Source: an uncultured Clostridia bacterium (GTDB taxonomy: Bacteria; Bacillota; Clostridia; Christensenellales; QALW01). From it: a stretch of 64,000 nt of DNA. Location of the stretch: positions 1-64,000 of the forward strand of contig CAKSKV010000007.1 of assembly GCA_934465535.1 (NCBI GenBank), given 5' to 3'. This document shows, in pieces, positions 30,340 to 39,438 of the stretch (position 1 is its first letter; the number at the start of each line of letters is the position of its first letter). Under the pieces are notes generated by a model that was not told where the DNA came from, did no database searches, and worked only from the letters and a program-made list of their open reading frames with translations. The position numbers were made by a program, and so were the translations under genes.

Positions 30340-32103
30340 ATGGACATTCTTCAGATTCTGACCTTTATAGGCGGGCTATCGATGTTCCTTTACGGCATGA
30401 ACGTGATGGGAGCGGGCTTGCAGAAGCTGGCCGGCGGAAGGCTGGAAAAGATACTGGAAAAGCTGACTACAAACCGCTGGCGCGGTATGCTGCTGGGATT
30501 GGGCGTAACGGCGGTAATACAGTCCTCCGGAGCGACCACCGTTATGGTGGTGGGCTTTGTGAACTCCGGGCTTATGAAGCTTTCTCAGGCCACGGGCGTT
30601 ATAATGGGGGCGAATATCGGCACCACGGTAACGGCGTGGATACTTGCAATGTCGGATATACGCGGCGATCTGTGGGTGCTCAAGCTGCTTCAGCCGGAGT
30701 ATTTCTCCCCCATTCTTGCCGCCGTTGGCATAATTATGACCATGGCCTGCAAAAAACAGAGCCGCAAGGACGCAGGCACCATTCTTTTGGGCTTTGCCGT
30801 TTTGATGTTCGGCATGAACACCATGAGCGGCTCGCTTTCCTCCTTCAAGGACGATCCGCAGTTTTCCCAAATACTGCTGAAGTTTTCCAATCCGCTGCTG
30901 GGGCTGCTGGCGGGAACGGTTATGACGGCGATAGTGCAGAGCTCCTCGGCCTCCGTGGGCATACTGCAGGCGGTATCCTCTACGGGCGCCGTTACCTGCG
31001 CCTGTGCGGTGCCGGTAATTCTGGGGCAGAACATAGGCTCCTGCGTTACGGCGCTGCTTTCCGCCATAGGCACGAACAAAAACGCCCGCAGAGCGGCCGT
31101 AATACATCTTTATTTCAATGTTATAGGCGCGGTGCTGTGCCTGCTGCTGTATTTTTTGCTGGGGGCCGTTATACCGGGCGAGGTGTGGGAACCCTTTGTT
31201 ACAAAGAGCCTGGGAATGTTTGATATTGCACTGCTGCATACCGCCATGAAGGTGGTAAACACTGTGGTGCTGCTGCCCCTTTCCAAGTGGCTGGAGCGCT
31301 TGGCTGTGCTGACCATCCCGGACAGGCAGGGCAAGAAGGAAAAGATACAGCTGCTGGATCAGCGCTTTCTTGCAACCCCCGCCTTGGCGGTGGAGCAGAG
31401 CAAGCGCCTTACCGATGAAATGGCGCGGCTTTCCTGTGAAAACATAGTAAACGCCATGCAGCAGGTGCGGCATTACGATGCAAAAATTGCGGCCAAGACG
31501 GAGGAAAACGAGCAGAAGGTGGATCATTACGAGGACAAGCTGGGCACATATCTTGTGCAGCTTTCCTCGCAAAGCATGACCATACACGACAGCCGCGAGG
31601 TTTCCATGCTGCTGCACGCAATAGGCGATATCGAAAGAATAAGCGACCATGCCGTAAACATACTGCATACGGCGCAGGAGATAGAGGAAAAGCATATTGA
31701 ATTTTCGGCGGAGGCCAACAACGAGCTGGAGGTCATGAGCCGGGCGGTGTGCGAGATAGTAAGCCTTGCAACGGAGGCGTTCTGCCGGTACGATATAGAA
31801 TTGGCGGCCAAGGTGGAGCCGCTTGAGCAGGTGGTGGATCTGCTTAAGGCACAGCTTAAGGCGCGGCACATAGAGCGGCTTCAGCGGGGGGACTGCACCA
31901 CCATGACGGGCTTTGTGTTTTCCGACCTTATAACAAATTTTGAAAGAGTGGCGGATCAGTGCTCCAATATCGCGGTGTGCATGATACAGATAAGCAAGGA
32001 TAACTTTGATACCCATAAATATCTGAACACCCTTAAAAGCTCGGATGATGAGAGCTTCAAGCGGCTTTACGAGGAATACCGCGGCAAATATGCCCTTGAT
32101 TAA
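30340..32103 (+). CDS. Na/Pi-cotransporter family protein with C-terminal PhoU-like domain
   Basis: 587 residues from ATG 30340 (MDILQILTFIGGLSMFLYGMNVMG), which has CGGAGGAA just upstream; 29 earlier in-frame codons are not supported. The N-terminal 320 residues have two inverted membrane repeats with the Na/Pi-cotransporter QSSSA-type motifs (TAVIQSSGATTVMVVGFV near residue 60 and TAIVQSSSASVGILQAVS near 195). Residues about 355-580 are helical PhoU-like repeats (DIERISDHAVNILHTAQEI, NFERVADQCSNIAVCMIQ). Members import phosphate with sodium; the PhoU part suggests coupling to phosphate control. A response regulator gene follows 81 bases later. Confidence 0.92.
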   Translation: MDILQILTFIGGLSMFLYGMNVMGAGLQKLAGGRLEKILEKLTTNRWRGMLLGLGVTAVIQSSGATTVMVVGFVNSGLMKLSQATGVIMGANIGTTVTAWILAMSDIRGDLWVLKLLQPEYFSPILAAVGIIMTMACKKQSRKDAGTILLGFAVLMFGMNTMSGSLSSFKDDPQFSQILLKFSNPLLGLLAGTVMTAIVQSSSASVGILQAVSSTGAVTCACAVPVILGQNIGSCVTALLSAIGTNKNARRAAVIHLYFNVIGAVLCLLLYFLLGAVIPGEVWEPFVTKSLGMFDIALLHTAMKVVNTVVLLPLSKWLERLAVLTIPDRQGKKEKIQLLDQRFLATPALAVEQSKRLTDEMARLSCENIVNAMQQVRHYDAKIAAKTEENEQKVDHYEDKLGTYLVQLSSQSMTIHDSREVSMLLHAIGDIERISDHAVNILHTAQEIEEKHIEFSAEANNELEVMSRAVCEIVSLATEAFCRYDIELAAKVEPLEQVVDLLKAQLKARHIERLQRGDCTTMTGFVFSDLITNFERVADQCSNIAVCMIQISKDNFDTHKYLNTLKSSDDESFKRLYEEYRGKYALD

Positions 32104-32184
32104 AGGCAAAAGAAAACAAGGGAATGTGCAACAGCGAACATACGGTGAACAGGCGGGCACAAAAAGCACAATACGGAGGACGCT

Positions 32185-32853
32185 ATGATATTTATTGTTG
32201 AAGACGATGAAAACATACGCCAGCTGGAGGAATATGCCATAAGGAATTCCGGCTACGAGGTAAAGGGCATGGAAAACGGGGCGGAGCTGTTTGCGGCGCT
32301 GGAGAGCGTGCGCCCGGAGCTTATACTCCTTGATGTGATGCTGCCCGAGACGGACGGAATAAGTATTCTTAAAAAGCTGAAAAGCGCCGGAACCACCAAG
32401 GACATACCGGTTATAATAGTATCGGCAAAATCGCAGGAGCTGGACGCCGTTATAGGCCTTGACAGCGGCGCGGACGACTATGTTGCAAAGCCGTTCGGCG
32501 TGGTGGAGCTGATATCCCGCATAAAGGCGGTGTTAAGACGCGCGGGCGGCACAAAAGAGGGCGCGCGCATAAAGGAGCTGGGGGAGATAGAGCTGGACCC
32601 CGACCGCCACGAGGTAAAGGTGGAGGGCGAAATATGCGTGCTTACCTATAAGGAATTCCGCCTGCTTGAATATCTTATGGAAAACCGCGGGCGCGTGCTT
32701 ACGCGCGAGAGCATTATGACGGCGGTGTGGGGCGAGGATTTTCTGGGGGAGAGCCGCACGGTGGACATGCATATAAAAACCCTTCGGAAAAAGCTGGGCA
32801 AGGCGGGAGAGCGCATAATTACCGTACGCAACATAGGCTACAAGATAGACTGA
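32185..32853 (+). CDS. OmpR/PhoB-family response regulator (orphan)
   Basis: 222 residues. The receiver domain has the acidic pair EDDE (residues 5-8), phosphorylatable Asp in LILLDVMLPETDG (near 52), SAK and KPF (Lys near 102). The C-terminal winged-helix domain is of OmpR type (LTYKEFRLLEYLMENRGRVLTRESIMTAVWGEDF, SRTVDMHIKTLRKKLG, TVRNIGYKID). GGAGGACGCT precedes the ATG. No histidine kinase gene lies next to it; its only likely operon partner is the PhoU-fused Na/Pi transporter, so a phosphate-related role similar to PhoB/PhoP is a reasonable inference. Confidence 0.92.
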   Translation: MIFIVEDDENIRQLEEYAIRNSGYEVKGMENGAELFAALESVRPELILLDVMLPETDGISILKKLKSAGTTKDIPVIIVSAKSQELDAVIGLDSGADDYVAKPFGVVELISRIKAVLRRAGGTKEGARIKELGEIELDPDRHEVKVEGEICVLTYKEFRLLEYLMENRGRVLTRESIMTAVWGEDFLGESRTVDMHIKTLRKKLGKAGERIITVRNIGYKID

Positions 32854-33010
32854 TAGGGCAGTAGGCCGCACATCCCAAGAGGGGAACCGGGCTGCATACA
32901 GTATATAAATATAAACAGATATCAGAGATTGCATATAAAAAACAAATATTAAAATCAAAACGGCAATAAACCGTAACGGGCGGGGCGGTATGCCCGGGGA
33001 GGATCGGAAT

Positions 33011-34714
33011 ATGGATGTAAAAAAAGAGCTGGCGCAAAGGCTTGCAAAAATATGCTCCATGGAGGAGCAGGCGGCAGAGGAGATGTTTGAAACTCCGCCG
33101 GATAGAGAAATGGGAGATCTGGCGCTGCCCTGCTTTAAGCTGGCGCGCACACTGCGCAAGGCGCCGCCCGTTATAGCAAAGGAGCTGGAGGAAAGCCTTG
33201 AGCTGCCGGAGACGGTTTCGCGCGCCTGTGCTGCGGGCGGGTATCTTAATTTTTATTTTGACCCCGCAAAGCGCATAAAAAGCGTGCTGGACGCCGTGGC
33301 GGCAAAGGGCGGGAGCTACGGCAGCGGCAGCGAGGGCGCAGGCAGGACCGTATGCATAGATTATTCCTCCATAAACATTGCAAAAAGGTGCCACATAGGG
33401 CATCTTACCACTACGGCGCTAGGCAACTCGCTGTATAAGATATATTCCTTTTTGGGCTATAAGTGCGTGGGGATAAATCATCTGGGGGACTGGGGCACGC
33501 AGTTCGGAAAGCTGATATATGCCTATAAAATGTGGAGCTGCCGCGAGGATATAGAAAAGGGCGGCATAGACGAGCTGGTGCGGCTGTATGTGCGCTTTAA
33601 CAACGAGGCGGACGAGGCCATGGAGGAGCAGGCGCGGGCGTGGTTCAAGAAGGTGGAGGACGACGACCCCGAGGCCATGGAGATATTCAACTGGTTCAAG
33701 GATATAACTTTGCGGGATGTGGCCCGCATTTACGACCTTTTAGGGGTGCACTTTGACGCCTATACGGGGGAGAGCTTCTATAAGGACAAGTGGCAGGCCG
33801 TGGTTAAGGAGCTGGAGGACAAGGGGCTGCTTACGGAAAGCGACGGGGCAAAGGTGGTAATGCTGGATAAGTACGATATGCCCCCCTGCATAATACTTAA
33901 AAAGGACGGCGCCAGCATATATGCAACGCGGGATATAGCCGCGGCCATCTATCGCAAAAAGACATATGATTTCTACAAATGCCTCTATGTTGTGGCATAT
34001 CAGCAGAATCTGCATTTCCGGCAGTTTTTTAAGGTTATAGAGCTTATGGGGTATCCGTGGGCAAAGGATCTTGTGCATGTGCCCTTCGGCATGGTATCCT
34101 TTGAGGGGCAGACCCTTTCCACCCGCAAGGGCAACATAGTATACCTTGACGAGCTGCTGGAGCGCGCCATTGAAAAGGCGGGAGAGATAATAGCCCAGAA
34201 GAATCCCGATCTTGCGAACAAGGATACCGTGGCGCGTCAGGTGGGCGTGGGAGCGGTGCTGTTTTACGATCTTTACAATTCCAGAATCAAGGATGTGGAC
34301 TTCTGGTGGGACAGAGCGCTGGCCTTCGAGGGGGAAACCGGACCGTATGTGCAGTACACGCACGCCCGCGCCTGCTCGGTGCTTGCAAAAAGCGGGGTAA
34401 GCGCGCAGGAGGCGCTTAACAATGAGCAGTGGGATCCGGAGGCGCTTTGCAATCCGGAGGCGCAGGAGGTGCTGTCGCTGCTGGAGGGCTTCCCGCAGGC
34501 GGTGCATAACGCCTGCGCAAAGAATGAGCCCTGCGTAGTGCTGCGGCACACCATGGCGCTTGCTCAGACCTTTAACCGGTTCTATTTTGAGCACAGGATA
34601 ATTACCGATGATCAGAAGAAAACGGCGGCCAACCTGCGCCTGTGCGCGGCGGTGAAAACCGTGATAAAGACGGGGCTTTCCCTTGCGGGGATAGAAGCGC
34701 CGGAGAGAATGTAG
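33011..34714 (+). CDS. argS: Arginyl-tRNA synthetase
   Basis: 567 residues from ATG 33011 (MDVKKELAQRLAKI), with GGGGAGGA eight bases upstream; seven further in-frame codons to 32990 would place the start inside that site. It charges tRNA-Arg. Visible are the N-terminal additional domain (residues about 1-90), HIGH at 128-131 (KRCHIGHLTTTALGNSLYK), the class I core (HLGDWGTQFGKLIYAYKMW, MVSFEGQTLSTRKGNIVYLDELL) and the C-terminal DALR anticodon-binding domain (FNRFYFEHRI). The 157-base gap upstream has no T-box core, unlike proS and tyrS. Confidence 0.97.
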   Translation: MDVKKELAQRLAKICSMEEQAAEEMFETPPDREMGDLALPCFKLARTLRKAPPVIAKELEESLELPETVSRACAAGGYLNFYFDPAKRIKSVLDAVAAKGGSYGSGSEGAGRTVCIDYSSINIAKRCHIGHLTTTALGNSLYKIYSFLGYKCVGINHLGDWGTQFGKLIYAYKMWSCREDIEKGGIDELVRLYVRFNNEADEAMEEQARAWFKKVEDDDPEAMEIFNWFKDITLRDVARIYDLLGVHFDAYTGESFYKDKWQAVVKELEDKGLLTESDGAKVVMLDKYDMPPCIILKKDGASIYATRDIAAAIYRKKTYDFYKCLYVVAYQQNLHFRQFFKVIELMGYPWAKDLVHVPFGMVSFEGQTLSTRKGNIVYLDELLERAIEKAGEIIAQKNPDLANKDTVARQVGVGAVLFYDLYNSRIKDVDFWWDRALAFEGETGPYVQYTHARACSVLAKSGVSAQEALNNEQWDPEALCNPEAQEVLSLLEGFPQAVHNACAKNEPCVVLRHTMALAQTFNRFYFEHRIITDDQKKTAANLRLCAAVKTVIKTGLSLAGIEAPERM

Positions 34715-34757
34715 GCCATTTTGGGCGAGAAAAGGGCAGCGGAAGGAAGCGAAGGAA

Positions 34758-35861
34758 TTGAAGCTTACAGGCAAAGCATTTATTCAGGGGCGCCTTGTGC
34801 AGGCGGCAATAAGCGCGGAGGACGGTATTATAACCGCAGTGGAGGAGCTTTCGGGGCGGCACGGCGGGGATTATATACTGCCGGGGCTTGTGGATGTACA
34901 CACGCACGGCGGCTTCGGCGCGGATTTTACGGAATCCTCCGTTGAGGATATATGCGCGGCGCTTGAGCAGTTTGCGCGCGCCGGCGTGACCTCGGTAATG
35001 GCCGCCACCAGCACCGCAAAAAGGGAGGAGCTGCTGGCGGCGGCGGGCAGGATAGCGGATGCCGCGCAGGAATGCGGCCGCTCGGGGCGGTGCGCCCGGA
35101 TATTGGGAATAAATATGGAGGGGCCGTTTTTCGGCGAGAAAAAGCGCGGCGCACAGCCGGCGGAGCTATTGTGCGGGCCGGATGCCGAATTCACCGAAAG
35201 CTTCATTGCGGCAAGCCGCGGTCTTGTGCGCATGATATGCTTTGACCCACTGCTTGAGGGCAGCGAGGAGTTCTGCCGGCGCTTCAGCGGAAAATATGTA
35301 ATGTCGGTGGCGCATACCGCCTGTACCCGCGCTCAGGCGCAGCAGGCGCTGGGGTGGGGCGCGCGGTGGCTGACGCATGCCTTCAACGGCATGGAGCCCA
35401 TGTATTCAAGGGAGCCGGGTCCGCTTTCCGCCGCGCTTGACGGCATGTGCGGCATAGAGCTTATAGGGGACGGCTGCCATGTGCATCCCTTCTGGCTGCG
35501 TACGCTCTTTGAGCTGGCACCTTCCAGAATAGCCCTTATAAGCGATTCCACCGAGGCGCTGGGCATGCCGGACGGCAACTATATACTGGGAGGCCGCCCG
35601 GTGATAAAGAAGGACGGGCTTATGTACACGCCCGAGGGGGCGCTTGCGGGCAGCGCGCATACGCTGAGCGAGAATCTGAAGTGCCTTGTGGATTCCGGCG
35701 TGCCGCCGGTGCTGGCCGTGGCCTCGGCTACGGAAAACCCGGCAAGAATGCTGTCCCTTCCCGCAGGCGAGCTCAAGGCGGGCGCAAGGGCGGACATACT
35801 GCTTTGCGGTCGGGATATGACGGTAAAGCAGGTGCTGCTCTCCGGCAGGGAGCTGCTGTAA
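34758..35861 (+). CDS. nagA: N-acetylglucosamine-6-phosphate deacetylase
   Basis: 367 residues, typical length. It removes acetate from GlcNAc-6-phosphate during amino-sugar recycling. HTHGG metal site at residues 48-52 (LPGLVDVHTHGGFGADF), GINMEGPFF with the metal-binding Glu, AHTACTRAQAQQAL, LTHAFNGMEPMYSREPG and the catalytic Asp in ALISDSTEALG. It appears to start with TTG at 34758 (MKLTGKAFIQGRL), preceded by GGAAGGAAGC at good spacing; no ATG or GTG fits. It lies 43 bases after argS. No nagB or nagE is nearby. Confidence 0.93.
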   Translation: MKLTGKAFIQGRLVQAAISAEDGIITAVEELSGRHGGDYILPGLVDVHTHGGFGADFTESSVEDICAALEQFARAGVTSVMAATSTAKREELLAAAGRIADAAQECGRSGRCARILGINMEGPFFGEKKRGAQPAELLCGPDAEFTESFIAASRGLVRMICFDPLLEGSEEFCRRFSGKYVMSVAHTACTRAQAQQALGWGARWLTHAFNGMEPMYSREPGPLSAALDGMCGIELIGDGCHVHPFWLRTLFELAPSRIALISDSTEALGMPDGNYILGGRPVIKKDGLMYTPEGALAGSAHTLSENLKCLVDSGVPPVLAVASATENPARMLSLPAGELKAGARADILLCGRDMTVKQVLLSGRELL

Positions 35862-35936
35862 GAATCGGCGGGAAAAACGCGCTTTGGTGTTATCCGAACA
35901 ATATATAATCACTGACATACATACGAAAGGGAAAGC

Positions 35937-36899
35937 ATGAACACATACTATGTTCTCTCCGAGGGGTTTGACCCGCGGGAAAACCTGGCGCTGGAGGAGT
36001 ATATAATCAACAATTGCCGCTCTGACGAGGTGTGGCTGTATCTGTGGCAGAACAGGAACACCGTGGTAATAGGGCGGAACCAAAACCCGTGGCGGGAGTG
36101 CAATATGGAGGCGATACGCCGGGACGGCGTAACGCTTGTGCGCCGGTCCTCCGGCGGCGGAGCCGTATTTCATGACGACGGCAACCTGAATTTCACCTTT
36201 ATTGCGCCCAAGGAGCTGTATGACCTTGAAAAGCAGCTGTCGGTGGTGCTGCGGGCGCTGGAGAGCTTCGGCCTTCACGCGGAGTTTTCCGGTCGCAACG
36301 ATATACTGCTGGACGGACGCAAGTTTTCCGGAAACGCTTTTTCCCACAGCCACGGCATTTCCATGCAGCACGGCACGCTGCTTATAAAAACCGATATGAC
36401 CCGTTTGGCGAAGTATCTTTCCCCCTCCAAGCTGAAGCTGAACGCAAAGGGCGTGACCTCGGTGCGTTCAAGGGTGTGCAACCTGTCCGACGCCTGCGCC
36501 GATATCACACCGCAGACGCTGTGCAGCGCTTTGGTGGAGGCTTTTCAGAAGATATACGCGCCCCTTACCGCAAGTATAAAATCGGGCGAGATAGATAAAA
36601 ACGATTACCGTGAGCTGATAGATAAATATTCCTCATGGGAGTGGATAATGGGGCAGACGCCGCAGTTTGAGGCGGTGCACGAGCATCGCTTTGACTGGGG
36701 CGAGGTGCAGCTGTGCTATAATGTGCGCGGAGGGCTGGTGGAAAGCGCAAGGCTGTTTTCCGATGCCATGGATGCCGAGCTTATAATGCGCGCACAGGCG
36801 GCGTTTGCGGGAAAACAAGCTACGGCGCAGGCGCTTTCCGAAGCGGTGCGCGAAATTAGCCCCGCTTTGGCGGACTGGATAGCTTCCCTGCCCGTATAA
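35937..36899 (+). CDS. lplA: Lipoate-protein ligase
   Basis: 320 residues. It attaches lipoate (via lipoyl-AMP) to lipoyl domains such as GcvH or 2-oxoacid dehydrogenase E2. The family signature RRSSGGGAVFHDDGNLNF (residues about 63-80) and the catalytic Lys region GRKFSGNAF near 125 are intact, followed by LDMTRL-like and NAKGVTSVRSRV segments. The C-terminal accessory domain (about residues 240-320) is present, as in LplA from bacteria that scavenge lipoate. ATG with AAAGGGAAAGC upstream. No gcv or dehydrogenase genes lie in the window. Confidence 0.93.
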   Translation: MNTYYVLSEGFDPRENLALEEYIINNCRSDEVWLYLWQNRNTVVIGRNQNPWRECNMEAIRRDGVTLVRRSSGGGAVFHDDGNLNFTFIAPKELYDLEKQLSVVLRALESFGLHAEFSGRNDILLDGRKFSGNAFSHSHGISMQHGTLLIKTDMTRLAKYLSPSKLKLNAKGVTSVRSRVCNLSDACADITPQTLCSALVEAFQKIYAPLTASIKSGEIDKNDYRELIDKYSSWEWIMGQTPQFEAVHEHRFDWGEVQLCYNVRGGLVESARLFSDAMDAELIMRAQAAFAGKQATAQALSEAVREISPALADWIASLPV

Positions 36900-36963
36900 G
36901 GGCTTTGATGTGAAAGATATGCAAAAATAGGTAAACCGAAACAGAAAAACGGAGGCAACGGTT

Positions 36964-37728
36964 ATAAAAAAGGAACTTAAACGGCTTTTGGGCTGCCTGC
37001 GCCGGGCGGATGCAGACTTCGGCATGATACAAAACGGCGACCGGATAGCGGTGGGAGTGAGCGGCGGCAAGGATTCCCTTGCGCTGGTTTACTGCCTTGA
37101 GCTTTATAAACGATTTTCCAAAAAGGATTATGAAATATACGCCGTTACGGTGGATACCGGGCTGCGCCCGTTTGACCTGAGCGGCGTGAGGGAATTTATG
37201 TCCCGGCTGGGCGTGCCCTACGAGGTGATAGAAACCAATGCGGGGGAGGTAGTGTTTTCGCTTCGGCAGGAGAAGAACCCCTGCGCGCTGTGCGCAAACC
37301 TGCGCCGGGGCACCATGAACAATGCGGCGGTGCGCCTTGGGTGCAATAAGACGGCGCTGGGGCATCACAGTGAGGATGCGGTGGATACGCTGCTTATGAG
37401 CATTTTTTATGAGGGCAGGATTAACACCTTTCAGCCGGTGACCGAGCTTTCCAGATGCGGGCTTACCGTTCTGCGCCCCCTTGTGTATGCTTCTCAGGAG
37501 GATATAATATCCCTTGCAAAGGGGCTGCCTCTGCCGGTGGTGCCCTCACCCTGCCCCGCCTGCGGCAAAACGGCGCGCGCAAAGGCGGAAAGGATACTGG
37601 ATATTCTGGAGACGGAGATACCCGATGTGCGCCAAAAGCTCAAGGGTGCGCTTGAGGGCACGGAGAATTACAGGCTTTGGCGCAAGGTGAGCGATAAGCA
37701 CGGGAATAAAGACCGCGATGATAATTAA
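36964..37728 (+). CDS. ttcA: TtcA-like tRNA 2-thiolation ATPase (PP-loop), apparent AUA start
   Basis: About 254 residues. PP-loop SGGKDS (in IAVGVSGGKDSLALVY), a CxxC in KNPCALCANLRRG and a further pair in PCPACGK: the Cys pattern of the TtcA/TtuA [4Fe-4S] tRNA thiolases, which thiolate cytidine 32 or U54. The start is odd. GGAGG at 36951-36955 points to GTT/ATA at 36961-36966 (ATA gives MKKELKRLLGCLRRADADFG, matching the family N-terminus). The first ordinary start codon is TTG at 36988, 32 bases past the GGAGG and 13 after an AAGGA. I therefore place the start at ATA 36964; 36988 is the conservative alternative. TtcA versus a related PP-loop thiolase is not settled. Confidence 0.85.
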   Translation: MKKELKRLLGCLRRADADFGMIQNGDRIAVGVSGGKDSLALVYCLELYKRFSKKDYEIYAVTVDTGLRPFDLSGVREFMSRLGVPYEVIETNAGEVVFSLRQEKNPCALCANLRRGTMNNAAVRLGCNKTALGHHSEDAVDTLLMSIFYEGRINTFQPVTELSRCGLTVLRPLVYASQEDIISLAKGLPLPVVPSPCPACGKTARAKAERILDILETEIPDVRQKLKGALEGTENYRLWRKVSDKHGNKDRDDN

Positions 37729-37804
37729 CGGGCTTTTTATGCGGGCGTGCTTTTGCATAAGGGCGGCTGCGTAAGGGCAAAGAGACAAAACAAGAGGCAA
37801 AAGC

Positions 37805-38599
37805 ATGATAATTGACGCACATGTGCATTTTTTTCCGGATAAAATTGCCGCGCGGGCGGTGGACAAGCTTGTAAGCGTATCCGGGCTTACTCCGTGCACC
37901 GACGGCACGCTTGCGGGCGCGGCGGCAAGAATGGAGGCAAGCGGCGTGAGCCGGGCGGTGCTGCTGAGCATTGCCACGGCGCCGAAGCAGCAGGAGGATA
38001 TAAACAAAAATGCGGTTTCGCTGCTTAAGGATAAGCGGTTTATTCCCATTGGCAGCGTGCATTGCCTTTCCCCCTCATGGCGGGAGCAGCTGGTAATGCT
38101 TAAGGAAAGCGGGATAAAGGGCATAAAGCTGCATCCGGATTATCAGGGCTTTATGATAAACGACCGCGCATGGTTTCCCGTATATGAAAGCTGTCAGGAG
38201 CTGGGGCTTGTGATTGTGTTCCACGCCGGGTGGGACTGTTACAGCCCGCAGCTGATACACGCCCGCCCCAAGGCCTCGGCTGAGGTGGCGCAGGCGTTTC
38301 CGCGGCTGAAAATGGTGCTTGCCCACATGGGCGGGCTTAAGCTGGAGGACGAGGTGCTGGCCTTTTTGGCGGGGCGCGAAAATGTATATTTTGATACCGC
38401 CATGGGCGGCACCTACATGAACCGGGAAAAGGTGCGCAGGATAATTGATTTGCATCCGGCGGAAAACATACTCTTCGGCAGCGACTGCCCGTGGGAGGAC
38501 CCGGTAAAGACATTGGATTTTGTGGATTCCCTGGGGCTTGGGCGGGAGGCGCGGGAGCGGGTGCTTGCCGGCAACGCGATAAGGCTTTACGGGCTGTAA
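37805..38599 (+). CDS. Amidohydrolase-family (PF04909-type) metal-dependent hydrolase
   Basis: 264 residues. The amidohydrolase-2 TIM barrel has DAHVHFF at residues 4-10 (metal site 1), KGIKLHPDYQGF near 110, VIVFHAGWD near 140, LKMVLAHMGG near 177 and ILFGSDCPWEDP near 223 (catalytic Asp). Relatives decarboxylate or hydrolyse aromatic or other small substrates; the substrate here is unknown. The ATG follows AGAGGC. It lies 76 bases after the TtcA-like gene in a same-strand series. Confidence 0.88.
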   Translation: MIIDAHVHFFPDKIAARAVDKLVSVSGLTPCTDGTLAGAAARMEASGVSRAVLLSIATAPKQQEDINKNAVSLLKDKRFIPIGSVHCLSPSWREQLVMLKESGIKGIKLHPDYQGFMINDRAWFPVYESCQELGLVIVFHAGWDCYSPQLIHARPKASAEVAQAFPRLKMVLAHMGGLKLEDEVLAFLAGRENVYFDTAMGGTYMNREKVRRIIDLHPAENILFGSDCPWEDPVKTLDFVDSLGLGREARERVLAGNAIRLYGL

Positions 38600-38700
38600 G
38601 AATTTTGTTTTTTATATATGCGTTTTGGGAGAGCGGCGGAAGCGTGCAGAAAGGGCCGCTTCTTCCGGCATAAGGCGAAAAAGCAGTGGGAGGCGGCGGT

Positions 38701-39438
38701 GTGCTGAGAATTGACGATCTTCAGTATAAGGGGCTTAAGCTGTATCAGGATACGGACGGCTTTTGCTTCGGCACCGATGCGGTGCTGCTGGCTGCGTTTG
38801 CCCGCATAAGAAAAGGGGAGCGCATTGCGGATATATGCGCGGGAAACGGTATTATCGCGCTGCTTACAACGGCGCGCTGCGCCCCTTCGTACTGCCTTGC
38901 CGCAGAGCTTCAGCCGGAGGCGGCGCAGCTGTGCCGCAAAAATGTTGAGTTCAATTCCATGACGGACATTATAGAGGTTTGTCAGGCGGATGTGCGCCTG
39001 CTTGGCGGAAACGGGCTGGCGGGCAGCTTTGATGCCGTAACCTGTAATCCGCCGTACAGCCGCACTACCGCTCCGGCAACGGACAGCCCGCAGAAAAGAA
39101 TGGCGCGTCAGGAGCTTACCTGTACGCTGGAGGACGCCGTGGGGTGCGCCGCACGCCTGCTGCGCTTCGGCGGAAGGCTGGCGCTTGTACATCAGGCGGA
39201 GCGCACGGCAGAGGTATTTGATGTTATGCGCCGCTGTAAATTGGAGCCAAAGCGTGCGCGGCTTGTGCAGCCAAGCGCGCAAAAGCCGCCCAAGCTGCTG
39301 CTTGTTGAAGGGGTGCGCGGCGGGAAGCCGGGGATGCTGTGGGAGCCGGTACTGGTGCTTACAAACCCGGACGGCAGCTATACCCCTCAGGCCAAGGAGC
39401 TGTATCACATAACGGAAACGGGAGAGAAAAGCAAATGA
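38701..39438 (+). CDS. TrmN6-like tRNA1(Val) A37 N6-methyltransferase
   Basis: 245 residues from GTG 38701 (MLRIDDLQYKGLKLYQDTDG), with GGAGG seven bases upstream; GTG 38686 would overlap that site. It is a Rossmann SAM-dependent methyltransferase with motif I ADICAGNGIIALL (near 43-55) and the N6-adenine motif NPPY (near 115). The FCFGTDAVLLAAF segment is characteristic of the YfiC/TrmN6 group. It probably modifies adenosine 37 of one tRNA. The stop overlaps the ATG of rsmI (ATGA at 39435-39438), a common pairing in Bacillota (yabB-yabC). Confidence 0.9.
   Translation: MLRIDDLQYKGLKLYQDTDGFCFGTDAVLLAAFARIRKGERIADICAGNGIIALLTTARCAPSYCLAAELQPEAAQLCRKNVEFNSMTDIIEVCQADVRLLGGNGLAGSFDAVTCNPPYSRTTAPATDSPQKRMARQELTCTLEDAVGCAARLLRFGGRLALVHQAERTAEVFDVMRRCKLEPKRARLVQPSAQKPPKLLLVEGVRGGKPGMLWEPVLVLTNPDGSYTPQAKELYHITETGEKSK

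Noticed and set aside
30376..32169. 597-codon minus-strand open frame opposite the Na/Pi transporter
   Set aside because: It lies wholly antisense to a recognised transporter and encodes a His/Gln/Arg-rich shadow without motifs.
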